Origin: Streptomyces sp. CGMCC 4.7035
GTDB lineage: Bacteria > Actinomycetota > Actinomycetes > Streptomycetales > Streptomycetaceae
Length of the DNA: 64,000 nt
Assembly (NCBI RefSeq): GCF_031583065.1
Contig: NZ_CP134053.1
Location: forward strand, 7,605,001-7,669,000
Direction of reading: 5' to 3'
Shown: one piece after another, positions 1 through 7,484 of the stretch
Layout: each line of letters begins with the position of its first letter
Numbering within the stretch: position 1 is the stretch's first letter
The notes under the pieces: model-generated
The model's database searches: none
What the model was told of the DNA's origin: nothing
The model's input: the letters and a program-made list of their open reading frames with translations, nothing else
Translations under genes and position numbers: made by a program

Positions 1-758
1 GGCGGACCGGCGAAGGCCTGGGCGATGTCGAGCCAGCGGTCGGCGTCGGGGCCGGTCGCCCGTACGGCGAGGTCGGCGCGGTGGGCGCGCTGTGTGACCA
101 GGAGGCAGAAGTCGAGGGCGGGGCCGGTGACGCGCTGGGGGGCGTCTTCGGGGCCGTAGGTCCACAGGTCGCCGGACGGAGTGGTGAGTTCGACGCGGAA
201 CTCACCGGCGGGGGCCGGCAGACCGTGCACACCGAAGGCGAAGTCACGCGCCCGCACCCCGATGCGGGCCACATGCCGCAGCCGGCCGGTAGGTGCGCGC
301 ACCACACCGAGCGCGTCCGCGACGTCCTGGCCGTGGGCCCAGGTCTCCATCAGTCGGCCGGTGGCCATGGAGGCGGCCGACATGGGCGGGCCGTACCAGG
401 GGAAGCGGACGCCGGGCGGAGCCGCACGCAGGGCCGTGGCGAGCGCGGCACGTCCGTCCCGCCATCGCGCCAGCAGTTCGTCGGGCGGGAGTCGGGCACC
501 TTCCTCCGCCCCTTCGTCCACGAAGGACGCGGGAGCGGCCAACGCCTTCTCGACGAGCCCGCGGAACGCGTCCGCATCGGTCACCGCCAGCAGGGCCGAG
601 CGGTCGGTCCAGGCGAGGTGCGCGATCTGGTGCGCGATGCTCCAAGCGGGGGCGGGGGTGGCGAGGGACCACTCCTCCGGGCTCAACTCGGCGACGAGCC
701 GGTCGAGTTCTTCGCTTTCCTCACGCAGGTCTTCGAACACGGGCGTCGGGTCGGCCAT
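1..758 (-). CDS. TIGR03084-like mycothiol-dependent maleylpyruvate isomerase-family protein, 3'-truncated by window edge
   Basis: The protein starts [19 protein letters not shown] at an ATG read from 758 and stays open to the window edge, so its C-terminus is missing. The N-terminal region has the DinB-like pattern of the maleylpyruvate isomerase superfamily ([25 protein letters not shown]), and later segments ([18 protein letters not shown]) carry the conserved histidines that bind metal in this group. The family includes mycothiol-dependent enzymes, but the substrate cannot be read from sequence. A 14-bp palindrome lies 32 bp upstream of the start and could be its operator. Family assignment is firm; function is not. 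Confidence 0.85.
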   Translation of the reverse strand, partial: MADPTPVFEDLREESEELDRLVAELSPEEWSLATPAPAWSIAHQIAHLAWTDRSALLAVTDADAFRGLVEKALAAPASFVDEGAEEGARLPPDELLARWRDGRAALATALRAAPPGVRFPWYGPPMSAASMATGRLMETWAHGQDVADALGVVRAPTGRLRHVARIGVRARDFAFGVHGLPAPAGEFRVELTTPSGDLWTYGPEDAPQRVTGPALDFCLLVTQRAHRADLAVRATGPDADRWLDIAQAFAGP

Positions 759-789
759 GGGGCGAGGATGTCAGCGGGGGCAGAAACAA

Positions 790-803
790 GCAAGCGTGCT
801 TGC
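790..803. promoter_or_regulatory. Palindromic operator candidate
   Basis: GCAAGC-GT-GCTTGC is a perfect inverted repeat just upstream of the minus-strand gene starting at 758. Its size and symmetry suit a TetR-type dimer site. No regulator gene is adjacent, so the binding protein is unknown. Confidence 0.4.
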
Positions 804-1575
804 ATGGAAATTTCGGTATGGCCACGTGCCCGCGCGCACCACCCTGCGGGTCGATACGCCCGGGCCCCCAGACCGTCATGTCCGCCCGGCCCGTTCGTGG
901 GAGATCTCCACCGGCCGCATGACCCTCGGTCAGCTCCTCGCCTTCGCCGCCTTCCTCGGCTATCTGTACCCGCCCGTACGCGGCCTCGCCCAGCTCGGGC
1001 TCACGGTCACGGCGGCGACGGCGGGCGCCGAGCGGCTGATCGAGATTCTGGACGTGAAGCCCTCGGTGAGCGACCCGGGTCGCTCCTCCCAGGCTCCGGC
1101 CGGCCGGCCCGGCGGTGCCGTGGAGGTGCGGGATGTCTCCTTCCGCTACCCGGGCGCGGACAAGGCGGCGCTGGAGGGCCTGTCCTTCGCCGTCAGCCCC
1201 GGCGAGTTGGTGATCATCACCGGGCCGAGCGGCGCGGGCAAGTCCACGGTCTCCAAGATGCTGCTGCGCTTCTACGACCCCGACTCCGGCTCGGTCCATC
1301 TCGACGGCACCCCGATCGGCGACTTCCCGCTGGCCCGGCTGCGCGAGTGGCGAGCGACCAGGCGATCGTCGAGGCGGCGCAGGCGGCCGACGCGCACGAC
1401 TTCATCATGAAGCTGCCCGACGGCTACCGGGATTCATTCGCAGTGCACCGGCGTTCACGCCGGTGGTGAAGCGAATCTGGACGCGGCGACGCGGAGCGTC
1501 GCCGAATCGTTCCAGCGGAGCTGGATTCGGCTGATCCGTCCCGGGCTGTCGGTGACTGGTGTTAGCGTCCGGTTC

Positions 1576-2829
1576 ATGCAGCTTCGGTATGCCTTCCGTC
1601 TCGACCCGACGCCGGGTCAGCGCAGCGCGCTGGCGAGGGCGTTCGGGTGCGCGCGGGTGGTGTACAACGACGCGATCGCGGCGCGGGAGCGGGCGCGGGC
1701 GGCGGGGGAGGCGTTCCCCACGGCGGCGGTGCTGTCGAGGACGCTGGTCACCGAGGCGAAGAGGACCCGTGAGCGGCACTGGCTGGGCGAGGTGTCGGCG
1801 GTGGTGCTGCAGCAGTCGCTGCGGGATGCGGAGAGCGCCTACCGGCACTTCTTCGCCTCCCTGAAGGGAGCCCGGAAAGGAGCGCGGGTAGGGGTGCCCC
1901 GCTTCAAGTCCCGCAAGGACGAAAGGCAGGCGGTCCGGTTCACCGCGAACGCGCGCTGGAAGATCACCGAGGCCGGGAGGCTGTTGCTGCCGAAGATCGG
2001 CGAGGTGAAAGTGCGCTGGTCGCGCACGCTGCCCGCCATCCCCTCCAGCGTCACGGTGATCAAGGACGCGGCCGGGCGATACTTCGCCTCCTTCGTCATC
2101 GACACCGACCCGGAGCAGGACCGGACCCGCTTCAGCGAGCCGGACCCCGGCAGTGCCCTCGGTATCGACCTGGGCCTGACCCTCCCCCAGACTCCGTCCG
2201 GGGGGACCCCCATCGCCGTCCTGTCCGACGGCACGAAGATCGACTCCCCGCGGTTTTTGCGCCGCGCCGAGAAGAAACTGAAGAAGGCCCAGCGGGAGCT
2301 GTCCCGCAAGCAGAAGGGATCCAGGAACCGGGAAAAGGCCCGGCTGAAAGTCGCCCGCGCCCACGCGCAGGTAGCTGACGCGCGCCGCGAGTTCCACCAC
2401 CAGCTCTCCACCAGGCTGATCCGCGAGAGCCAAGCGGTCGCGGTGGAGGATCTGGCGGTCCAGGGATTGGCGCGCACCCGGTTGGCCAAGAGTGTGCATG
2501 ATGCGGGCTGGTCCCGGTTCGTGGGCATGCTGGAGTACAAGGCGAAGCGGTACGGCCGGACCTTCGTGAAGGTCGGCCGGTTCGAGCCCACCAGCCAGGT
2601 GTGCTCCACCTGCGGCCACCGCGATGGTCCCAAACACCTCGACGTGCGGGAATGGACCTGCACGGCCTGCGGCACCCTCCACGACCGGGACCACAACGCC
2701 GCGAAGAACATCAAGGCCGCCGGACTGGCGGTGACAGCCTGCGGAGCGCCGGTAAGACCAGAACCCGTTCTGGCACAGCGCGAAGAAACAGGAAGCCACG
2801 GAAGCCCGCCCGATGCCCGTGCCGCGTAG
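1576..2829 (+). CDS. tnpB: TnpB RNA-guided nuclease / IS200/IS605 accessory protein, copy 1
   Basis: TnpB proteins are RuvC-like nucleases guided by an RNA made from the element's right end. From MQLRYAFRLDPT the protein is 417 residues. The catalytic triad is visible as D198 (GIDLGLT), E291 (AVEDLAV) and D372 (DRDHNAAKNI), and a zinc ribbon as C343-C346 and C362-C365. All are intact. Compared with copy 2 this protein has nine extra residues directly after the first RuvC motif, from a palindromic repeat insertion at 2182-2211, which may disturb the active site. An upstream in-frame GTG at 1552 is possible, but the ATG at 1576 fits the family N-terminus better. Confidence 0.92.
   Translation: MQLRYAFRLDPTPGQRSALARAFGCARVVYNDAIAARERARAAGEAFPTAAVLSRTLVTEAKRTRERHWLGEVSAVVLQQSLRDAESAYRHFFASLKGARKGARVGVPRFKSRKDERQAVRFTANARWKITEAGRLLLPKIGEVKVRWSRTLPAIPSSVTVIKDAAGRYFASFVIDTDPEQDRTRFSEPDPGSALGIDLGLTLPQTPSGGTPIAVLSDGTKIDSPRFLRRAEKKLKKAQRELSRKQKGSRNREKARLKVARAHAQVADARREFHHQLSTRLIRESQAVAVEDLAVQGLARTRLAKSVHDAGWSRFVGMLEYKAKRYGRTFVKVGRFEPTSQVCSTCGHRDGPKHLDVREWTCTACGTLHDRDHNAAKNIKAAGLAVTACGAPVRPEPVLAQREETGSHGSPPDARAA
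2182..2211. repeat. 30-bp palindromic repeat inserted in frame in tnpB copy 1
   Basis: The segment starts CTCCCCCAGACT and ends GGGGGGACCCCC. It replaces two codons (CAC TTC) present in copy 2, giving a net gain of 27 bp without a frameshift. Similar C5-rich/G6-rich palindromes occur between genes near 36,702, 39,777 and 46,766. Confidence 0.7.
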
Positions 2830-2858
2830 CGGCACAGCACCGAGCGAGCAGGCCAGAG

Positions 2859-2880
2859 TCTCCCTCCTTCAGGAGGGAGA
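2859..2880 (+). ncRNA. Right-end hairpin and probable 3' part of the tnpB guide RNA
   Basis: TCTCCCTCC-TTCA-GGAGGGAGA is a perfect 9-bp stem ending 9 bp before the element end. In characterised TnpB systems the right end is transcribed as the guide RNA scaffold and the following 16-20 bases form the guide. Here they would begin GACACCCGGATCGACC, inside the broken ABC gene. Copy 2 has the same loop and stem length with different arm bases. Transcription is inferred. Confidence 0.45.
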
Positions 2881-3683
2881 GCAAGTCAAGACACCCGGAT
2901 CGACCCCAACTCGGCCCGGCTGTCCGGTGGCCAGATGCAGCGGCTGGCGATCGCCCGCGCCATCCTGCGCGACGCGCCGGTCCTCGTCCTGGACGAGCCG
3001 ACGACCGGCCTGGACGCGATGGCCGCGCGCCGGGTCGTCAGACCGCTGCGGCGCCTGACGACCGGCCGTACCACGATCATGATCACGCACGATCTGAACC
3101 TGGCGCCCGACGCCGACCGCATCCTCGTCGTGGACCAGGGCCACATCGTGGAGACGGGCCGCCACGACGAACTGCTGGCCAGGGGCGGGGCGTACTCCCG
3201 ACTGCACCGGTCACAGAACAACGCGATCATGGACACGGGAGAGCTGCGGCTGCCGCTGTTCGTCCAGACGGGCGCGGCGTCGGCGGGGGCCGTGGGTGCG
3301 GCACCCGTGGCGGTCCCGATGGAGTACGCGGGCGGGGTTCCGGCGGGACAGCAGCCCGTCGGCGGCGACCCCACGGGGTACGCGGCCGCCGCCCCCGGCG
3401 GTGTTCCCTCGGGCCACCAGGGCGGCTGGTTCCCCGACCCGTACGCGTCCTCGCATCCCCAGGACTTCCCGTTCGCGCACACGGCCGACGCATACACCGA
3501 CGTCGAGTACACGACCGACGGATACGCCGACGTCGAGTACACGACCGCCCCATATACCGACGCGTACAACGCCGTCCCCGACCACCTCCCCGACGGCCGC
3601 CCGCTCTTCCGCGACGAGAGTCCCTGGCACGGCGGCTGATCACACCCCGTCATCACCAGTACAGGCGCATCAAGGGTTCACAC

Positions 3684-3717
3684 ACCTGACTGAGTCCATT
3701 ACCCTGGACTGTCAGGT
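3684..3717. promoter_or_regulatory. 34-bp imperfect inverted repeat upstream of EamA gene
   Basis: Arms ACCTGACTGAGTCCA and TGGACTGTCAGGT flank TTACCC. It lies 25-45 bp upstream of the possible starts of the EamA transporter gene, the position expected for a repressor or activator site on its promoter. Confidence 0.45.
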
Positions 3718-3762
3718 ACACCATGCTGAACAAACGTTGAGTTGAGCCCCCTGGACGGCCCC

Positions 3763-4719
3763 GTGAACACCCCGAGCACCACCCCCTCCACCCCGGCCCC
3801 GGTCGCGTCCGCGCCGGACCCCGCGACCGCAGCGCCCGGCGGGGAGCGCCGCGGGGGTTCTCTCGGTCCCGTGGGACTGGTGCTCGCGGGAGGTGTCTCC
3901 GTGCAGTTCGGCGGGGCCCTCGCGGTGAGCCTGATGCCTCGGGCCGGCGCGCTCGGCGTGGTGACGCTGCGGCTCGTCGCGGCGGCCGTCGTCCTGCTCC
4001 TGGTCTGCCGTCCCCGGCTGCGCGGGCACTCGCGCGCCGACTGGGGCACGGTCGTCGCCTTCGGCATCACCATGGGCGCGATGAACGGCCTCTTCTACCA
4101 GGCCGTGGCCCGCATTCCGCTGGGCCCCGCGGTCACCCTGGAGGTCCTCGGCCCGCTGACCCTCTCCGTCCTCGCCTCCCGCCGCGCGGTGAACCTGATC
4201 TGGGCGGGCCTCGCCCTGGCCGGCGTCTTCCTGCTGGGCGGCGGAGGCTTCGGCGACCTGGACCCGGCGGGCGTCGCCTTCGCGCTGGGCGCGGGCGCGA
4301 TGTGGGCGGCGTACATCGTCTTCAGCGCCCGTACGGGACGGCGCTTCCCGCAGGCCGACGGGCTCGCGCTGGCGATGGCGGTCGCGGCGGTGCTGTTCGT
4401 GCCGCTGGGGATCGCCGAGTCGGGCACGAAGCTGCTCGTACCCACGACGGTCGGGCTGGGCGCGGCCGTGGCGATGCTCTCCTCGGTACTCCCCTACACC
4501 CTGGAACTCCTCGCCCTGCGCCGCCTGCCCGCCTCCACCTTCGCGATCCTGATGAGCCTGGAGCCGGCGATCGCCGGGACCGCGGGCTTCCTAATCCTCG
4601 GTCAGTCCCTGACTCCGCTCCAGGCGCTCGCGATCGCCCTGGTCATCGCCGCGAGCATGGGAGCGGTACGGACCCAGGTGGGGCAGGGCCGGGCGAGGGT
4701 GGCGGAGCCGGAGGGCTAG
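3763..4719 (+). CDS. EamA/DMT-superfamily transporter
   Basis: A membrane protein of about 318 residues with ten predicted hydrophobic segments in two EamA repeats (LGPVGLVLAGGVSVQFGGAL at the start, ALGAGAMWAAYIVFSARTGR opening the second half, AIALVIAASMGAVRT at the end). The family exports amino acids, metabolites or drugs; this member resembles the RhtA-like group, but its substrate is not readable. Start choice is uncertain: GTG 3763 gives MNTPSTTPSTPAP, while TTG 3742 adds seven residues. Neither has a strong ribosome-binding site. A palindrome at 3684-3717 may regulate it. Confidence 0.88.
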   Translation: MNTPSTTPSTPAPVASAPDPATAAPGGERRGGSLGPVGLVLAGGVSVQFGGALAVSLMPRAGALGVVTLRLVAAAVVLLLVCRPRLRGHSRADWGTVVAFGITMGAMNGLFYQAVARIPLGPAVTLEVLGPLTLSVLASRRAVNLIWAGLALAGVFLLGGGGFGDLDPAGVAFALGAGAMWAAYIVFSARTGRRFPQADGLALAMAVAAVLFVPLGIAESGTKLLVPTTVGLGAAVAMLSSVLPYTLELLALRRLPASTFAILMSLEPAIAGTAGFLILGQSLTPLQALAIALVIAASMGAVRTQVGQGRARVAEPEG

Positions 4720-4967
4720 CTGGGGTCACTGAAAATCTCGGTGCAGGGCGTCTGGCTGTCGGCCGGGCGCCCTTCCTTGCTCTGCGGCCGCCGTGGGCGA
4801 CGAGCAAGGCGATGACCCGTTCGGCCCGGGGTGCCGGCGGCGGTACTCGCCTTGCCGGCGGCAAGGCAGCCACCGGTCGCTGTTCTCCATCTCGGGGCTT
4901 GTGGTTTACCGTTCAACCAAATAGTTTATCGATCGATCCAGATCTGCCCCCTCGGAATGGACATCCC

Positions 4968-6056
4968 ATGACACACCCCACAGAACCGGCCGCTTCGAAA
5001 CGTCGCACCTTCCTCAAGCGCGCCGCGGTCGCCGCTGCGGTGCCTGCCACCGCCACGCTGCTGGGCAGCGGCCTCCCCGGCACCGCCTTCGCTGACGGGT
5101 CCCCAGTGCTCCCCGATTACGCGCCCATCCCCTCGGCATCGGTCGGGCCCGGGCTCAACGAGGACGGCTATTTCGTCGGCCAGATCAAGGGCAACCTCTA
5201 CTGGGTCACCGATTCCTACTACCAGGCCATGTTCCTGACCACGCAGGACGGCGTCGTGCTCGTCGACGCGCCGCCCACCATCGGGCACAACCTGCTGCGC
5301 GCCATCGACAAGGTGACCCAAGCCAATGGCATGCCCGGGAAGGTGACCCATCTGGTCTACTCCCACTCGCACGCCGACCACATCGGCGCCGCGTCCCTCT
5401 TCGGCAAGGACGTGGTACGCATCGGCCACAGCGAGACCCGTCGGCTGCTGCGCATCGACGCCGACCCCAACCGTCCGGCGCCCACCGAGACCTTCGACAA
5501 CCGCTATGTGCTGAAGGTGGGCGGTGAGCGTCTCGAGCTCGCCTACCACGGCCCGAACCACTCGCCGGACAACATCTTCATCTACGCCCCGGACTACGCG
5601 ACGCTGATGGTCGTGGACGTGCTCTACCCCGGCTGGGTGCCGTTCAAGAGCCTCGCGGTGTCGCAGGACATCCCGGCCTGGATCAAGGCCCATGACGTGG
5701 CCATGGACTACCCGTGGACCACCCTCGTCGGCGGTCACCTCGGGCGCCTGGGCGTCCGCGCCGACGGCCAAATCCAGAAGGAGTACATCGCAGACCTGGA
5801 GACCAGCACCCGCAAGGCCATGACATCGCTGGACCCCACGCCGTACTTCCAGAAGTACGGGCCTTCCGGAAACTCCTGGGCCATCTTCAAGACCTACCTC
5901 GACGCGGTTGCCGAAGAGGCGGCGCGCCCGGTCGTCGCCAAGTACACCGGCACCCTGGCCGCCGCTGATGTCTACACCGTGGACAACGCCTTCACCATGC
6001 TGGAGTCGCTGCGCATCGACGCCGGGATCCTTGGACCCTTCAGCATCCGTCCGTAA
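4968..6056 (+). CDS. Secreted metallo-beta-lactamase-fold hydrolase with Tat-like signal
   Basis: The 362-residue protein opens with KRRTFLKRAAVAAAVPATAT, a Tat-type signal followed by an Ala-rich stretch and an AFA cleavage region. The metal site is visible as HSHADH, with a further histidine in YHGPNHSPDN and a late GGHLGR. This is the metallo-beta-lactamase fold, but nothing marks it as a true beta-lactamase; lactonase- or quorum-quenching-like hydrolases share these motifs. The 248 bp upstream end in an unusually AT-rich pocket (4907-4940, GTTTACCG and GTTTATCG direct repeats), the likely promoter. A strong hairpin follows the gene. Confidence 0.88.
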   Translation: MTHPTEPAASKRRTFLKRAAVAAAVPATATLLGSGLPGTAFADGSPVLPDYAPIPSASVGPGLNEDGYFVGQIKGNLYWVTDSYYQAMFLTTQDGVVLVDAPPTIGHNLLRAIDKVTQANGMPGKVTHLVYSHSHADHIGAASLFGKDVVRIGHSETRRLLRIDADPNRPAPTETFDNRYVLKVGGERLELAYHGPNHSPDNIFIYAPDYATLMVVDVLYPGWVPFKSLAVSQDIPAWIKAHDVAMDYPWTTLVGGHLGRLGVRADGQIQKEYIADLETSTRKAMTSLDPTPYFQKYGPSGNSWAIFKTYLDAVAEEAARPVVAKYTGTLAAADVYTVDNAFTMLESLRIDAGILGPFSIRP

Positions 6057-6067
6057 CCACCACGACC

Positions 6068-6106
6068 CGGTGGGCCGGTCCGTCGCGAGGACGGACCGGC
6101 CCACCG
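6068..6106. terminator. Bidirectional terminator hairpin
   Basis: A perfect 17-bp stem (CGGTGGGCCGGTCCGTC with its complement) closes on a 5-base loop. It lies between two convergent genes and could stop both transcripts. Confidence 0.8.
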
Positions 6107-6168
6107 GCGCGCGGGCGGGGCCTCGAACCCGTCAAACGATGCGAGACGAGCCACTGGCTGGGCGACCC

Positions 6169-7293
6169 TCACCGGCGCGACATGTACAGCTCCAGTGCCT
6201 TGTGCAGCAGGCGGTTGAGCGGGAAGTCCCACTCTCCCAGGTACTCCACCGCGTGTCCGCCCGTGCCGACCTTGAAGCGGAGCAGGCCGAGGAGGTGATT
6301 GGTGTCCTCCAGGGTGTCGGTGATGCCGCGCAGGTCGTAGACGGCGGCGCCCATGGCGTGGGCGTCGGTCAGCATGCGCCACTGGATCGCGTTGTTCGGC
6401 TGGACCTCGCGTCTGCGGCCGGTGGAGGCGCCGTACGAGTACCAGACGTGCGTACCGACCGTCAGCATCGTCGCGGCGGCCAGGACCTCGCCGTCGTGGT
6501 GGGCGAGGTAGAGCCGCATGCGGTCCGGGTCCTCCGCCGTCAGCGCGGTCCACATCCGCTGGAAGTACGGCAGGGGGCGCGGGATGAAGCGGTCGCGTGC
6601 GGCGGTCTCCGTGTAAAGGGTGTAGAAGGCCGGGAGGTCGTCGTAGCCGCCCTGGACCACCTTCACGCCCGCCTTCTCGGCCTTCTTCACGTTGCGGCGC
6701 CACTGCTGGTTGAGACCGCGCTGGATGTCGTCCAGTGTCCGTCCCGCGAGCGGCACCTGGAAGACGTACCGGGGCTGACCGGCGGCGAAGCCGTCCTCGC
6801 CGCCCGGTTCGCTCTGCTGCCAGCCCATGCGGCGCAGCCGGTCCGCGATCCCGTCCGCGCCCGGCTCGTGCTCGGTCGCCGGGACGTCCCCCAGCCGCCG
6901 GGCTCCCGGGTCCGCGATCGCCGCCTTGACGGCGTCCGCGCTCCAGCGGCGTACGACCACGGGCGGGCCCATCTTCACCGAGAACGCGCCGCGGCTCTTG
7001 AGGTACGCGAGCAGCGGCGCCAGCCACCGGTCGAGGTCCGGCGCGTGCCAGTCGATCACCGGGCCCTCGGGCAGATACGCCAGATACCGCTTGAGCTTCG
7101 GCAGCGGACGGAACAGGACCAGTCCCACCCCGGCCGGCCGGTCTCCGCCCTCCTCGAACCAGCCCAGGCTCTCCGCCCGCCAGTCCGGCTTCACCTCGCC
7201 CCACGAGGGCACCTGCATATGGCTGGCCGACGGGCGCGACGCGATGAACGCCAGGTGTTCTTCCCGGGAGACCGGGCGGAGGCGGAGGGTCAT
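6169..7293 (-). CDS. femX: FemABX-family peptidoglycan bridge aminoacyltransferase (FemX-like)
   Basis: FemX-type enzymes add the first residue of the interpeptide bridge to lipid II from aminoacyl-tRNA; in Streptomyces that residue is glycine. The 374-residue protein shows two GNAT-like halves and family segments QWRRNVKKAEKAGVKV, WYSYGAS, and NNAIQWRMLTDAHAMGAAVYDLRGITD near the C-terminus (shown in parts: NNAIQWRML, YDLRGI). No signal peptide is seen, consistent with action at the cytoplasmic membrane face. The start MTLRLRPVSREEHL at 7293 was chosen because the upstream residues are Pro-rich and non-conserved. It converges on the metallo-hydrolase gene. Confidence 0.88.
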   Translation of the reverse strand: MTLRLRPVSREEHLAFIASRPSASHMQVPSWGEVKPDWRAESLGWFEEGGDRPAGVGLVLFRPLPKLKRYLAYLPEGPVIDWHAPDLDRWLAPLLAYLKSRGAFSVKMGPPVVVRRWSADAVKAAIADPGARRLGDVPATEHEPGADGIADRLRRMGWQQSEPGGEDGFAAGQPRYVFQVPLAGRTLDDIQRGLNQQWRRNVKKAEKAGVKVVQGGYDDLPAFYTLYTETAARDRFIPRPLPYFQRMWTALTAEDPDRMRLYLAHHDGEVLAAATMLTVGTHVWYSYGASTGRRREVQPNNAIQWRMLTDAHAMGAAVYDLRGITDTLEDTNHLLGLLRFKVGTGGHAVEYLGEWDFPLNRLLHKALELYMSRR

Positions 7294-7484
7294 GCGTGGG
7301 GCTCCCGGGGGTGTGGGTGGCACGTGGACGCTGGTACGGACGCCGGCCGGACCGGGATCGGCTCCCGGCGCCGGGATGTCGCGGTCACCGCCCAGGGCGA
7401 GGGCCCGATGGGCCCCGCCCCTTCATCCTTCCGAGGAGCTCCGGTGCCTCCACGTCGCCCGCGCGGAGTTCACCGCGTTGGTCG

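Larger units (their letters stand above)
1428..2889 (+). mobile_element. IS200/IS605-superfamily element carrying only tnpB (IS1341-like), copy 1
   Basis: The ends come from comparison with the second copy at 43135-44569. Both start CGGGATTCATTC and end GCAAGTCAA. There is no target duplication and no tnpA. The left flank is GGCTAC and the right flank GACACC, which join into an intact ABC reading frame, so the boundaries are probably exact. The left end holds hairpins typical of this superfamily (CACCGGCG..CGCCGGTG and CGGCGACG..CGTCGCCG). The right end holds a 9-bp stem with a TTCA loop at 2859-2880. Transposition would need a TnpA in trans. Confidence 0.85.
898..3639 (+). pseudogene. ABC multidrug-type exporter (TMD-NBD) pseudogene, interrupted by a tnpB element
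   Basis: The remnant begins inside the last transmembrane part (WEISTGRMTLGQLLAF), runs into an ATPase domain with Walker A GPSGAGKST (about 1234-1260), and resumes after the inserted element with signature LSGGQ, Walker B VLVLDEP and the H-loop MITHD. It ends in a 140-residue Gly/Pro/Tyr-rich tail. Three lesions are visible: most of the transmembrane domain is missing 5' of 898; about 25-30 codons including the Q-loop are lost with a frameshift near 1350 (ARLREW is followed in another frame by SDQAIVEAAQAADAHDF); and a 1.46-kb element sits at 1428-2889. Removing the element rejoins GGCTAC with GACACC in frame to read LPDGYDTRIDPNSARLSGGQ, as expected for an exporter ATPase. Confidence 0.9.

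Noticed and set aside
1481..1575. Separate TnpA transposase in the tnpB elements
   Set aside because: No frame with a Y1 HUH transposase motif exists in either element; both are tnpB-only.
4302..4967. 5' extension of the metallo-hydrolase frame, and a 66-codon minus-strand frame at 4716-4916
   Set aside because: The plus extension overlaps the EamA gene and lacks coding character; the Tat signal fixes the start at 4968. The minus frame has no recognisable domain or start signal.
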